Of a stretch of 64,000 nucleotides of DNA, positions 41,293 to 50,952 are shown in pieces. How positions within the stretch are numbered: the first letter of the stretch is position 1; each line of letters starts with the position of its first letter. The DNA is taken from the NCBI RefSeq assembly GCF_030908405.1, contig NZ_CP133089.1:682001-746000 (forward strand), read 5' to 3'. The translations under genes were made by a program, and so were the position numbers. Under the pieces are notes generated by a model. That model had not been told where the DNA came from. It worked only from the letters and a program-made list of their open reading frames with translations, and searched no databases. This DNA is from Aminobacterium sp. MB27-C1 (GTDB lineage Bacteria; Synergistota; Synergistia; Synergistales; Aminobacteriaceae).

Positions 41293-41868
41293 GTGCTTCA
41301 ACTAAAAAAAATGGTTTCTATACAGATAGGTCAAAATTTTAGATGCCGTCTTGAAAACGTAAAAAAATCAAATGCTTATGTCATTCAGATGAAAGATTTG
41401 ACAGAAGACAACAGGTTAAATTGTGATAGTCTTTTTGGTATAGATATAGACGAAATTAATGGTAAATATCTTATCAAGAAAAATGATATACTTTTTCGCT
41501 CTAGAGGAAAAACAAATACAGCAGTATTGGTTGATCAAGAAGTTGCTTACACAGTAGTTAGTTCACCTCTATATAGAATCAGAGTGTTAACAAATAATGT
41601 AACTCCGGCCTACCTTTGTTGGTTTATTAATCATCCTTCATCGCAATTATATTTTGCAAAAATGGCAAAAGGTACTTCTGTTCAGATGATAGATAAAAAA
41701 ACGCTCGGAGAATTGAAAATATATGTTCCATCTTTAGATATTCAAGATAAAGTTGTTACCTTAAATAATCTAAGCAACAAAGAGCAAAAAATAATTAAAG
41801 AAATTTTGAATAAGCGACAAATTTATATGGATGCTTTTTTAATGAAGTTAGTTTCAGAACAGAGGTAA
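41293..41868 (+). CDS. Half-size HsdS-like specificity protein
   Basis: This 191-residue protein has a single type I restriction target-recognition domain. Features are VIQMKDLTEDNRLNCDSL, FRSRGKTNTAVLV, the loop SSPLYRIRVLTNNVTPAYLCWFINHPSSQLYF, GTSVQMIDKKTLGELKIYVPSLDIQDKVV and the helical C-terminal spacer (EQKIIKEILNKRQIYM). A full HsdS has two such halves. GTG 41293 follows AGGGGG. It is the first gene of the island, 60 bases before hsdM, and could dimerise or swap with the full HsdS to change DNA specificity. Confidence 0.82.
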   Translation: MLQLKKMVSIQIGQNFRCRLENVKKSNAYVIQMKDLTEDNRLNCDSLFGIDIDEINGKYLIKKNDILFRSRGKTNTAVLVDQEVAYTVVSSPLYRIRVLTNNVTPAYLCWFINHPSSQLYFAKMAKGTSVQMIDKKTLGELKIYVPSLDIQDKVVTLNNLSNKEQKIIKEILNKRQIYMDAFLMKLVSEQR

Positions 41869-41928
41869 TATCTTTAATAAAAATTAAACTTAGTTAGATT
41901 TCGTGATAACTAGCTTGGAGGTTTTTCT

Positions 41929-43485
41929 ATGTCAGATACGATTAATCAAAAGGATATTAACAATGCAGCATGGGCAGCATGTGACACTTTTAGAGGTGTA
42001 GTGGATCCAGCACAGTATAAAGATTATATTTTGGTTACACTTTTCTTAAAGTATATTTCTGATATATGGAGAGTTCATTATAAGAAGTATCAAGAAAGAT
42101 ATGGCAATGATGAAGAAAGAATCCGCCGTAAACTTGAACGGGAAAGATTTGTGCTTCCAAATATTGAGATTAAGAATCATTCCACTGGAGTATTGGAGGA
42201 TAAATTCCTTGCTGATTTCTACAGCCTTTATGAGAGACGTAGCAGCAATAATATAGGCGAATTGTTTAATTTAGTTTTAGATGCTATAGAAGAAGCCAAC
42301 AAAGCCAAGCTTGACAGTGTTTTCAGGAATATTGATTTTAATTCTGAGGCAAATCTCGGAAAGACAAAAGAAAGAAATAGAAGGATAAAAAATCTCCTTG
42401 AAGATTTTAATAAGCCTCAGCTTGATATGAGCACTGAGAACGTGTCTGAGGATATTATCGGTAATACATACCTGTATTTGATTGAAAGATTTGCAACTGA
42501 TGCTGGTAAAAAGGCTGGAGAGTTCTATACACCTTTCCCGGTATCGCGATTGGTAGCAAAGCTTGCTCGTCCAAAACCCGGCGATAGGATTTGTGATCCT
42601 GCTTGTGGTTCCAGTACTTTATTAATCGAAGCAGGAAGAGAAGTTGGAAGTCCTGATTTTGCTCTTTTTGGTATGGAAGTCAATGGAAGTACATGGGCGT
42701 TAGCTAGAATGAACATGTTTTTGCATGGATTTGATAGTGCTCGTATCGAATGGTGTAACACTCTTACAAGCCCCGCTCTCGTGGAAAATGACAAGCTTAT
42801 GAAATTTAACGTTGTAGTTGCGAATCCACCTTTCTCTTTAAATAAATGGGGTGCTGAAGAAGCTCAAAATGATAGGTTCAATCGTTTTTGGCGTGGAATA
42901 CCACCAAAAAGCAAAGGCGATTATGCGTTTATTAGCCATATGATAGAAGCTGCCTTAGAGAAAGAGGGAAGGGTCGCTGTTGTTGTCCCTCATGGTGTCC
43001 TTTTTAGGGCTGGAGCTGAAGGGCGTATTCGTCAAAAGCTTATAGAGGAAAACTTGCTAGACACGATTGTGGGATTACCAGCTAACTTGTTCCAGACTAC
43101 TGGAATACCAGTAGCAATTATGGTATTCGACCGTAGTAGAGAAAAAGGAGGGGTCAATGAAAACCGACAAGATGTTCTTTTTATAGATGCGAGTCAAGAA
43201 TTTGAGCCTGGAAAAAATCAAAATTCTCTTTCCGATGAGCATATCAAGAAGATTATGGATACCTATTTGAGTCGCAAAGACGTTGATAAATATGCTCACG
43301 TAGCTACTTTTGAGGAGATTAAGGAAAATGATTTTAACCTCAATATACCCCGATATGTGGATACTTATAAAGAGGAAGAGGAAATTGATATCGATGCTGT
43401 TCAAAAGGAAATTGATTTACTAGAAGAAGAATTGGCTGCAGTGCGGGTGAAGATGACTGAACATCTTAAGGAGATCCGGCGATGA
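41929..43485 (+). CDS. hsdM: Type I restriction-modification methyltransferase HsdM
   Basis: This 518-residue N6-adenine methyltransferase has the HsdM N-terminal helical domain (INNAAWAACDTFRGVVDPAQYKDYILVTLFLKYISDIW), the GEFYTPFPVSRLVAKL region, the SAM-binding motif DPACGSSTL (about 222-230) and the catalytic NPPF (about 299-302). Two copies join HsdS to methylate the target site. TTGGAGG lies upstream of ATG 41929. The stop overlaps the hsdS start by 4 bases. Confidence 0.95.
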   Translation: MSDTINQKDINNAAWAACDTFRGVVDPAQYKDYILVTLFLKYISDIWRVHYKKYQERYGNDEERIRRKLERERFVLPNIEIKNHSTGVLEDKFLADFYSLYERRSSNNIGELFNLVLDAIEEANKAKLDSVFRNIDFNSEANLGKTKERNRRIKNLLEDFNKPQLDMSTENVSEDIIGNTYLYLIERFATDAGKKAGEFYTPFPVSRLVAKLARPKPGDRICDPACGSSTLLIEAGREVGSPDFALFGMEVNGSTWALARMNMFLHGFDSARIEWCNTLTSPALVENDKLMKFNVVVANPPFSLNKWGAEEAQNDRFNRFWRGIPPKSKGDYAFISHMIEAALEKEGRVAVVVPHGVLFRAGAEGRIRQKLIEENLLDTIVGLPANLFQTTGIPVAIMVFDRSREKGGVNENRQDVLFIDASQEFEPGKNQNSLSDEHIKKIMDTYLSRKDVDKYAHVATFEEIKENDFNLNIPRYVDTYKEEEEIDIDAVQKEIDLLEEELAAVRVKMTEHLKEIRR

Positions 43486-44696
43486 ACTCCTTTTTCCCAG
43501 AGAGATCAATTAAAGAGATAGCGAAGGTGATTGTAAGTAGTGTCGATAAAAAGTCGGTTTCTTGTGAGGTCTCTGTGAGTTTATGTAACTATTCAGATGT
43601 TTACTATAACAACGTCATTACAAAAGATATGGTTTTTATGGGGGCGACGGCTAAAGAAAGTGAAATTGGAAAGTTTGCATTAATGCCCAACGATGTCGTT
43701 ATAACAAAGGATTCGGAGAGTGCAAACGATATTGGCATTCCTGCTTTTGTTGAAAGCGTTCCAAAAAATTTAATTTGTGGTTATCATCTCGCAATTTTAA
43801 GGCCTAATAAATCTATTGATGCAAAATTTCTTTCGTATGCGTTACAGCTTCCAAAAGTTGCACGTAATTTTTATCGTTACTCAAACGGCGTTACGAGATT
43901 TGGGCTAACAGAAGAAACGTATCGAAAAGTTACAATACCTTTCCCCTCTTATTCCGAACAAAAGGCTATCGCCGATCTGCTGAGCACTTGGGATGAAGCT
44001 ATCGAAAAAACTGAACGGTTGATCGAGCTAAAGGAGAAGCAACAATCTTTTTGGATGACTCGGTTATTGAAGAAACAAATCCGTCTTAAAGGATTTAATC
44101 AAGCGTGGACAGCATGTTCGTTAGGAGAGCTTTTTACAGAGAGAAAAGAAAAAGATTTCTCTAATTTGCCATTGCTTTCTATTACTAAAACTCAAGGAGT
44201 AATACCTCAAAATTTGAATGGTAAAAGAGATACTTCTTGTGAAGATAAATCTTGTTATCTTAGAATATGCAAGGGGGATATAGGGTATAACACTATGCGG
44301 ATGTGGCAAGGAGTATCAGCTTTATCAAATCTTGAAGGTATTGTTAGTCCAGCTTATACAATTTGCGTTCCTAAAGATAATGTAGACGGGGTGTTTATGG
44401 CCTATCTTTTCAAACTCCCAAGAATGATCCACCTTTTTTATAGATATTCTCAAGGGCTTACTTCTGATACTTTGAATCTTAAATTTCATCATTTCAGTAA
44501 GATAAAGATTTGTATTCCTAGTTTAAAAGAACAGAAGGCTATTGCAAGTTTCTTAAAGGTAGCTGACAATGAAAAAGATCTCTTAGAAAGATTAAAAAAA
44601 CTCTTAATAATACAAAAAAAGGGTTTAATGCAGAAACTTTTAACTGGAAAATGGCGAGTGAATCATAAAATCGTCAATCAACATATGGAGGTGTAA
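43482..44696 (+). CDS. hsdS: Type I restriction-modification specificity subunit HsdS
   Basis: This 404-residue protein has two target-recognition domains. TRD1 (about 1-160) ends in TEETYRKVTIPFPSYSEQKAIADLLSTWDEAIEKTERLIELKEKQ. TRD2 (about 205-365) ends in NLKFHHFSKIKICIPSLKEQKAIASFLKVADNEKDLLERLKKL. The repeated PS...EQKAIA...L spacer helices set the gap between half-sites. The start overlaps hsdM by 4 bases. The next gene begins 2 bases after the stop. Confidence 0.95.
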   Translation: MNSFFPERSIKEIAKVIVSSVDKKSVSCEVSVSLCNYSDVYYNNVITKDMVFMGATAKESEIGKFALMPNDVVITKDSESANDIGIPAFVESVPKNLICGYHLAILRPNKSIDAKFLSYALQLPKVARNFYRYSNGVTRFGLTEETYRKVTIPFPSYSEQKAIADLLSTWDEAIEKTERLIELKEKQQSFWMTRLLKKQIRLKGFNQAWTACSLGELFTERKEKDFSNLPLLSITKTQGVIPQNLNGKRDTSCEDKSCYLRICKGDIGYNTMRMWQGVSALSNLEGIVSPAYTICVPKDNVDGVFMAYLFKLPRMIHLFYRYSQGLTSDTLNLKFHHFSKIKICIPSLKEQKAIASFLKVADNEKDLLERLKKLLIIQKKGLMQKLLTGKWRVNHKIVNQHMEV

Positions 44697-44698
44697 TT

Positions 44699-44932
44699 AT
44701 GGCAAAAGGTAAAAACCAGCATGTTGTAAAGCATCCCAGTGGTTGGGCTGTTAAAGGTGAAGGAAATACTAAGGCAACCAAAGTAACTCGAACACAAGCA
44801 GAAGCTATTGAAGTTGCAGAAAATATTGCTAGAAATCAAAAATCGGACACTAAGATTCATGGTGAAAATGGAAAGATTCGTGCTGGTAATAGCTACGGAA
44901 ATGATCCTTGCCCACCAAAAGATAAAAAATGA
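44699..44932 (+). CDS. DUF2188-family small protein
   Basis: This 77-residue protein matches DUF2188 (NQHVVKHPSGWAVKGEGNTKATKVTRTQAEAIEVAENIARNQKSD, ending in a basic GKIRAGNSYGNDPCPPKDKK). The typical W-x-V...T...A pattern is clear. The function of the family is unknown. GGAGGTG lies just upstream of ATG 44699. It lies between hsdS and the patatin gene and leads the nested CBASS block, as small DUF2188 genes often do in defence islands. Confidence 0.85.
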   Translation: MAKGKNQHVVKHPSGWAVKGEGNTKATKVTRTQAEAIEVAENIARNQKSDTKIHGENGKIRAGNSYGNDPCPPKDKK

Positions 44933-44941
44933 GGATATAGC

Positions 44942-45880
44942 ATGAGCAAAATATTCAGAATATTGAGTGTTGATGGAGGGGGAATTCGAGGAGTATATCC
45001 TGCCCATATACTTCGATGTATTGAAGAACGATTGCATATCAATCTTTACGAAATCTTCGATATGATTACTGGCACAAGTACTGGTTCTATTATTGCTGCA
45101 GGTGTGGCTATCCGTCTCCCAGTAGCCGATATTGTTGAAATGTATAGAAAGTACGGTAGCAAAATCTTTCAGAAAAAGAAGTTTTTCTTTTCAGGTAGAA
45201 ATTTAAAAAAATTCTGCCAGCCGCTGGTAGATAGTATCTATGATTCTCAATACCTAGAGAAAATACTTAAAGAGGTGTGTCAAGGAACGTGTTTGGGTGA
45301 AATTGATAAACCTCTTTTGATTCCATCTACTGATATTGGTAATGGAGGAGTTCATGTTTTTAAATCAGGATATTCTACGGACTTCAACCGTGATAACAAC
45401 GTCCTTCTCAAAGATGCTATTTTAGCTTCTTGCTCAGCTCCAATTTTCTTTGATCCACATAAAATTGACCATTATCTTTTAGCTGATGGCGGGCTTTGGG
45501 CCAATAATCCCGCATTGGCAGCTGTGATTGATGCTCAGCGACGTTTAGGGGCCGAAAAAGAGAATATTAGGGTTTTCTCTATTGGCACCGGTTATTCCAA
45601 AACGATGTATGGTACAAGTAAATTACGCAAATGGGGTTTTCTTAATGGATGGAGGCATAAAAAATTTATTGGCTTCATCCTGTCTTTGCAAAGTCAAAGC
45701 GCCATGAATTACCTAAAATTGCAACTTCGTTCCGAGCAGATTAAGCGAATTGATTTTAACTCTGATACTCCGTTGTCCTTAGATGATGTATCTGTGATCG
45801 ATGATTTGATATCAAAAGCAGACAGAGACTTTACTCATGAGAGTACTTCGATTAGAGATTTCCTACAGGGAGGAGAATGA
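44942..45880 (+). CDS. capV: Patatin-like phospholipase, CBASS effector (CapV-like)
   Basis: This 312-residue patatin-family lipase has the oxyanion motif DGGGIRG (11-17), nucleophile GTSTG (Ser46) and catalytic DGG (Asp182). In CBASS, CapV-type effectors are switched on by cyclic dinucleotides and destroy the inner membrane, killing the infected cell. The next gene, a CD-NTase, begins 4 bases before this stop, supporting a joint system. No signal peptide is present, as expected. The DNA is AT-rich like the surrounding RM genes. Confidence 0.9.
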   Translation: MSKIFRILSVDGGGIRGVYPAHILRCIEERLHINLYEIFDMITGTSTGSIIAAGVAIRLPVADIVEMYRKYGSKIFQKKKFFFSGRNLKKFCQPLVDSIYDSQYLEKILKEVCQGTCLGEIDKPLLIPSTDIGNGGVHVFKSGYSTDFNRDNNVLLKDAILASCSAPIFFDPHKIDHYLLADGGLWANNPALAAVIDAQRRLGAEKENIRVFSIGTGYSKTMYGTSKLRKWGFLNGWRHKKFIGFILSLQSQSAMNYLKLQLRSEQIKRIDFNSDTPLSLDDVSVIDDLISKADRDFTHESTSIRDFLQGGE

Positions 45881-47073
45881 TGATGATTATACTAGAACAG
45901 AAGAAATTAATTATTGAAAACATGATTGAATTACTAGAGCTACCTGAGTCAGCCTATGAAAAGGCTATAAAAAGGTACGAAGATATTGGTAGTTGGTTAA
46001 GTAGGGATGACTCTTCTGTTTATATAAACAAGCCTCATATTTTCCCACAAGGTTCTTTTCGCTTGGGAACAGCAATTCGACCACTTAATGATAATGAAGA
46101 ATATGATGTGGATCTTTCTTGCAAGCTTAGAGAAGGTATTACACATGTTAGCCATACACAGGAGTTCTTAAAATCAATTGTAGGCCGAGAACTTGAAGCT
46201 TATCGAGTTTCCAGAGGAATCAAGGAAGCACTTGAGGAGAAGCATCGTTGTTGGCGCTTAGAATATCAGGATGATTTGAGCTTCCACATGGATATTGTTC
46301 CTTGTATTCCAGCTGATGAGAGTACAAAGAAAAAGACCGTTGAATCAATGCGCAAATTTGGCCTAGAGGAATCTATGGCAAATTCAGCTTCGCAAACCGC
46401 CGTTTACATTACGGACAATAGACGTCAAGGGTACAGAAGAATCTGTTGTGATTGGAAGATAAGCAATCCAGAAGGATATGCTCATTGGTTCGAATATCGA
46501 ATGGATCCTCAAAGATTGAAAGCATTTCAAGTAAGAGGTCAAGTTGATAATATGCCCCTGTATAAGAGGAAAACGCCCTTACAACGAGCAATCCAACTAT
46601 TAAAACGACACAGAGATCAGATGTTTAAAGGGAATGAAGATCTAAAACCTATTTCTATTATTATTACAACTCTTGCTGCTAGAGCGTACACAGGAGAACA
46701 AAATGTCTTTTCGGCACTACAAAATATTTTAAAAAACATGGGGCAGTATGTAAATAAAAGTACCCCACGAATCCCTAATCCTGTTGACCCAGCAGAAGAT
46801 TTTGCAGACCGTTGGGGGATGGAAAAATATAAGAATCTTAATTTAGAAAAAAATTTTTGGGATTGGTTAAAGCAAGCACAACTAGATTTTGAGAGCATAA
46901 CTTCCACTCTTGACACTCATTTTATTACAGAACAGGCACAACAAAAATTTTCGCTAAAGCTAAATCAATCTGAGTTATCTAGAAAACTTGGTATTAACCT
47001 TGATTCAGAAGAAAGAGTTACCCCTAAGGTTCATGTAATTTCAGATCCTGCGAAACCATGGGAAAACGGTTAA
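45877..47073 (+). CDS. CD-NTase (CBASS oligonucleotide cyclase)
   Basis: This 398-residue nucleotidyltransferase has the cGAS/DncV-like catalytic signature GS (59-60, in FPQGSFRLGTAIRP), Asp77 and Asp79 (EEYDVDL) and a third acidic residue, Asp139 (SFHMDIVPCIP). On phage infection such enzymes make cyclic di- or trinucleotides that activate the effector. All three metal ligands are present, so it should be active. The product and clade cannot be told from the sequence. It overlaps capV by 4 bases and precedes the E2-like gene by 3 bases. Confidence 0.88.
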   Translation: MMMIILEQKKLIIENMIELLELPESAYEKAIKRYEDIGSWLSRDDSSVYINKPHIFPQGSFRLGTAIRPLNDNEEYDVDLSCKLREGITHVSHTQEFLKSIVGRELEAYRVSRGIKEALEEKHRCWRLEYQDDLSFHMDIVPCIPADESTKKKTVESMRKFGLEESMANSASQTAVYITDNRRQGYRRICCDWKISNPEGYAHWFEYRMDPQRLKAFQVRGQVDNMPLYKRKTPLQRAIQLLKRHRDQMFKGNEDLKPISIIITTLAARAYTGEQNVFSALQNILKNMGQYVNKSTPRIPNPVDPAEDFADRWGMEKYKNLNLEKNFWDWLKQAQLDFESITSTLDTHFITEQAQQKFSLKLNQSELSRKLGINLDSEERVTPKVHVISDPAKPWENG

Positions 47074-47076
47074 TAA

Positions 47077-47736
47077 ATGGGAAAAGAGGATCGATATGGT
47101 TTGATTCAATTTTTGAGAGATTATCCTAAAATGTCGATTGTTCCATCTAAAGATGTAAGTCTTTTGTTTAAGCTTAGGGGGCGATTTGACTTTCAGGTTC
47201 AACTCAACGAGCCTATCAACGGTAGCTTTATGCTTGAAATATTAGTTCCAATTAATTACCCTCAAGACTTGCCAGTTGTGAAGGAAGTCGAACGTCAAAT
47301 TCCTCTTGATGGTTGGCACCATGTAAATAGTGATGGCTCTCTATGCTTGGGATCTCCAATTAGATTACTAAAAAAGGTTCATGATAATCCCAATCTAACA
47401 GGTTTTGCAGAAAATTGTCTTGTACCTTTCCTATGCGCCATATCCTATAGATTTAAATTTGGTGGTGATTTTATTTATGGGGAGTTGCGCCATGGGGCAG
47501 AGGGGATAATAGATGACTATAAGGATTTGCTTGGACTAAAAACTAAATCGCAAGTTTTAAAAACATTAAAATTACTAGGGATGAGAAAAAAACGGGCGAA
47601 CAAAAAACTTTGTCCATGTGGGTGCAATCGTAAACTTGGAGCCTGCGAATTTCATTATAAATTAAATGACCTAAGAAAAATTGCTTCTCGATCATGGTTC
47701 CGGGAGCATTTTAAAAAATTAAAAAAGGAAAAGTAA
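47077..47736 (+). CDS. E2-like CBASS accessory protein with a C-terminal zinc motif
   Basis: This 219-residue protein has a ubiquitin-conjugating (E2)-like domain: PINGSFMLEILVPINYPQDLPVVKEV, then GWHHVNSDGSLCLGSP with the predicted catalytic Cys90. The C-terminus carries a SEC-C-type zinc motif (CPCGCNRKLGACEFH, 179-193). In type II-short CBASS an E2 without E1 or JAB is thought to charge or prime the cyclase; none of these partners is seen here. It follows the cyclase by 3 bases. I infer the same role. The zinc motif fusion may aid binding to the cyclase or nucleic acid. Confidence 0.78.
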   Translation: MGKEDRYGLIQFLRDYPKMSIVPSKDVSLLFKLRGRFDFQVQLNEPINGSFMLEILVPINYPQDLPVVKEVERQIPLDGWHHVNSDGSLCLGSPIRLLKKVHDNPNLTGFAENCLVPFLCAISYRFKFGGDFIYGELRHGAEGIIDDYKDLLGLKTKSQVLKTLKLLGMRKKRANKKLCPCGCNRKLGACEFHYKLNDLRKIASRSWFREHFKKLKKEK

Positions 47737-47755
47737 GATAGAAGGAGACAGAAAA

Positions 47756-50700
47756 ATGACTGGTTTCCATTTTAACGAAAAACATCTTTCTCAGATTCCA
47801 GCTTTGCAGGAATTAATCAATCTTGGTTTTATCTATCTAACTCCTGAGCAGGCTCTTCGCGAACGTCTCGGAAAAAGAAGTAATGTCCTTTTGGAGGGGA
47901 TTTTAAGAGAGCAACTAAAAAAAATAAATCGTATTTATTACAAAAATGAAGAATATTTATTTAGCGAAGAAAACATTCAATCTGCCATTCAAAAATTTAA
48001 AAATATTGACTATGCTGGCCTTTTGAAGACAAATGAAAACATTTATGATCTCTTGACATTGGGGACTTCTCTTGAACAGACTGTTAACGGGGATTCAAAA
48101 AGTTTTAATCTTCATTACATTGATTGGTGCGATTGGACTAATAATAGCTTTCATGTTACTGCTGAATTTTCTGTGGAAAAGACGAAAAGCCTTGAAACGA
48201 CAAGACCTGACATTGTCCTTTTTGTGAATGGTATTCCTTTTGTGGTAATAGAATGCAAGTCTCCTAATGTAGATATAGCAGAAGCAATAAGTCAGTCTAT
48301 AAGAAATCAAAGAGAGGAGTATATTCCCAAACTTTTTGTTTACACTCAAATGGTAATGGGTATAAATAAGAATTCCTCTTTATATGCTACCGTAGGTTCT
48401 TCTGCAAAATTTTGGAATGTATGGAAGGAACTTTCCGACAGTGAAGATTCAGTATCTTCATGCATTAATAAGCCTATTTCCTCTCAAAATAAACAACTAC
48501 TTTTTTCTGGTGATTTTGCACATTCAAAAACATATTTCGATGATTTAGAAAAGATAGAAAGAATTGTTACTGTTCAAGACAAAGCGGTTTTCAGCTTATG
48601 CCGTCCAGAACGATTACTGGATCTTGTCTATAAATTTACAGTTTTCGATAATGGAATTCGTAAATTAGCTAGATATCAACAGTATTTTGTGATCAAGTTT
48701 ACTTTAAATAGAGTGAAGCAATATGACGAAGAAGGTTGTCGTAAGGGCGGAATTATCTGGCACACGCAAGGATCCGGTAAATCTTTAACTATGGTTATGC
48801 TTACACGAAATTTAGCACTAGATCCCGATATTCCTGCCCCTAAAATAGTTCTCGTTACGGATAGAGAGAACCTAGATATTCAATTAAGCAACACCTTCAT
48901 GACATGTGGTTTTTACCCTAAAAGAGCGAAGTCAGGTAGGCATTTGCTTGAGCTTATAAGTGAACGCAAATCCTCTATTATTACGACTATCATTAATAAA
49001 TTTGATAAAGCTTTAAATGTTAAACAGTTTCATGACGATTCACCAGATATATATGTACTTGTAGATGAAAGTCATCGTTCAAATTATAATTCCATGGCTG
49101 CACGAATGCGACAGATGTTTCCAAAAGCTTGTTATTTAGGATTTACAGGAACTCCTTTGATGAAGAAAGAAAAGAACAGCTTTTCTAAATTCGGTGGTTT
49201 GATTGAGCCCATTTACTCTATTCGGCAAGCTGTTGAAGATGGAGTAGTTGTCCCTTTGCTTTATGAAGGCCGTCATGTAGAAATGGAGCAAAATAAGAAT
49301 GCTATCGATTTATGGTTTGAGCGCCATACCCAAAATCTTTCGAAGGAACAAAAGGCAGACATGAAAAAGAAATATGCTCATGCAGAAACACTCAATAAAA
49401 CTGACCAGGTTATTTATATGAGAGCTTTTGATATCAGTACTCATTTTAAGGAAAATTGGCAAGGGACAGGCTTGAAAGCACAATTAGTAGCGCCAAGTAA
49501 AAAATCAGCTCTGAAATATCACGAATATCTTAAGCATATTGGTGAAGTGTCCTCCGAGGTCCTTATTTCTGCTCCTGATAAAAGGGAGGGATTTGAAGAT
49601 GTTTTTGAAGACCCCACAGAAGAAGTCGTTTCCTTTTGGCATAGCAGAATGGAAAGGTATGGTTCAGAAGAGGAGTATAACAATCAGGTTATCAATCAAT
49701 TTAAAAATGGAGAAGATCTGGAAATTCTTATAGTAGTTCACAAGTTGTTGACGGGGTTTGACGCTCCGAGAAATACAGTCCTTTATCTTTGCAGAAGCCT
49801 TAAAGAACACACTTTGCTTCAGGCTATAGCAAGAGTAAATCGCTTACACGATGATAAAGAGTTTGGCTTTATTGTTGACTACGTGAGTATTCTTGAAGAA
49901 CTCGATAAGGCTTTGAATATGTATGATGCTTTAGAAGGTTTTGACGAGGAGGATCTTGTGGGAACACTCACTTCTGTGAATGAAGAGATAAAGAAGCTTC
50001 CACAAGTATATTCTGATCTTTATAATATTTTTAAAACAGTAAAACATAAAAAAGATGAGGAGGCTTATGAACAGTTGCTTGGAGATGATGCTTTGCGAGA
50101 AAGCTTTTATGAAAATTTGTATGAGTTTAGTAAAATTTTAAAAATAGCTCTTTCGACAGAGCATTTTCTCAATAAAACCCCGGAAAGTAAGATCAATATG
50201 TATAAAAATGATCTTTTACGTTTTCAAAAATTGAAGGCTTCTGTAAAGTTGCGTTATGCCGAGGCCATTGATTATAGGGATTATGAACCTAAAATTATGA
50301 AACTTTTAAACACGCATATTCATGCAGATGGAGTAATTCAGCTTAATAAACCTGTCAATATTTTTGATGATCGTACCTTTACTCAAGTCAAAGAAGATCA
50401 TGGAATATTTCAAGGTAAGAGTATTGCTGCCAGAGCAGATATTATTGCACATACAACAAAAAAAGTTATTACGGAAAAAATGGAGGAAGATCCCGCTTTC
50501 TTCAAAAAGTTTTCTCAATTAATTCAACAAGCAATAGATGACTATAGACAAAAACGTCTATCTGATCTTCAATACCTAAATACAGTAAGTGACCTTAGAC
50601 ATAAAATTGTTACTCGTCATCATGATGATATGCCTTCACAAATAGAAGGTGATGATAACGCTATGGCATATTATGGAGTCATCCAACCCTTTTTCAATCA

Positions 50701-50950
50701 AAAAGGATTGGATGAAAGAAAGATTGAAGATATAGCAGCCGATATGGCCCTTGAAATCAAGAAGATTTTTTATAAATATTGGAAGGTACAGTTTTGGGAT
50801 GATGAGGTGGCACAAAATAAAGTAATTAATGCTATAGATGATTATCTTTATGATGATATACGAGATGAGAAAAGAATCGATTTTTCTTCCGACGAAATGG
50901 ATGAAATTATCGAACAACTCATGCAGGTAGCTAAATTTAGGATGGTATAA
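47756..50950 (+). CDS. hsdR: Type I restriction endonuclease subunit HsdR
   Basis: This 1064-residue motor nuclease has a PD-(D/E)xK nuclease domain (RPDIVLFVNGIPFVVIECKSP, about 151-172), helicase Walker A (WHTQGSGKSLTMV, about 335-347), a DESH box (LVDESHRSN), GFTGTPL and a second RecA-like domain ending in LLQAIARVNRLH. The C-terminal helical part binds the HsdM-HsdS core. Together they cleave unmethylated DNA after translocation. A GAAGGAG site precedes ATG 47756. It is separated from hsdM/hsdS by the four-gene CBASS block. Confidence 0.95.
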   Translation: MTGFHFNEKHLSQIPALQELINLGFIYLTPEQALRERLGKRSNVLLEGILREQLKKINRIYYKNEEYLFSEENIQSAIQKFKNIDYAGLLKTNENIYDLLTLGTSLEQTVNGDSKSFNLHYIDWCDWTNNSFHVTAEFSVEKTKSLETTRPDIVLFVNGIPFVVIECKSPNVDIAEAISQSIRNQREEYIPKLFVYTQMVMGINKNSSLYATVGSSAKFWNVWKELSDSEDSVSSCINKPISSQNKQLLFSGDFAHSKTYFDDLEKIERIVTVQDKAVFSLCRPERLLDLVYKFTVFDNGIRKLARYQQYFVIKFTLNRVKQYDEEGCRKGGIIWHTQGSGKSLTMVMLTRNLALDPDIPAPKIVLVTDRENLDIQLSNTFMTCGFYPKRAKSGRHLLELISERKSSIITTIINKFDKALNVKQFHDDSPDIYVLVDESHRSNYNSMAARMRQMFPKACYLGFTGTPLMKKEKNSFSKFGGLIEPIYSIRQAVEDGVVVPLLYEGRHVEMEQNKNAIDLWFERHTQNLSKEQKADMKKKYAHAETLNKTDQVIYMRAFDISTHFKENWQGTGLKAQLVAPSKKSALKYHEYLKHIGEVSSEVLISAPDKREGFEDVFEDPTEEVVSFWHSRMERYGSEEEYNNQVINQFKNGEDLEILIVVHKLLTGFDAPRNTVLYLCRSLKEHTLLQAIARVNRLHDDKEFGFIVDYVSILEELDKALNMYDALEGFDEEDLVGTLTSVNEEIKKLPQVYSDLYNIFKTVKHKKDEEAYEQLLGDDALRESFYENLYEFSKILKIALSTEHFLNKTPESKINMYKNDLLRFQKLKASVKLRYAEAIDYRDYEPKIMKLLNTHIHADGVIQLNKPVNIFDDRTFTQVKEDHGIFQGKSIAARADIIAHTTKKVITEKMEEDPAFFKKFSQLIQQAIDDYRQKRLSDLQYLNTVSDLRHKIVTRHHDDMPSQIEGDDNAMAYYGVIQPFFNQKGLDERKIEDIAADMALEIKKIFYKYWKVQFWDDEVAQNKVINAIDDYLYDDIRDEKRIDFSSDEMDEIIEQLMQVAKFRMV

Positions 50951-50952
50951 AT

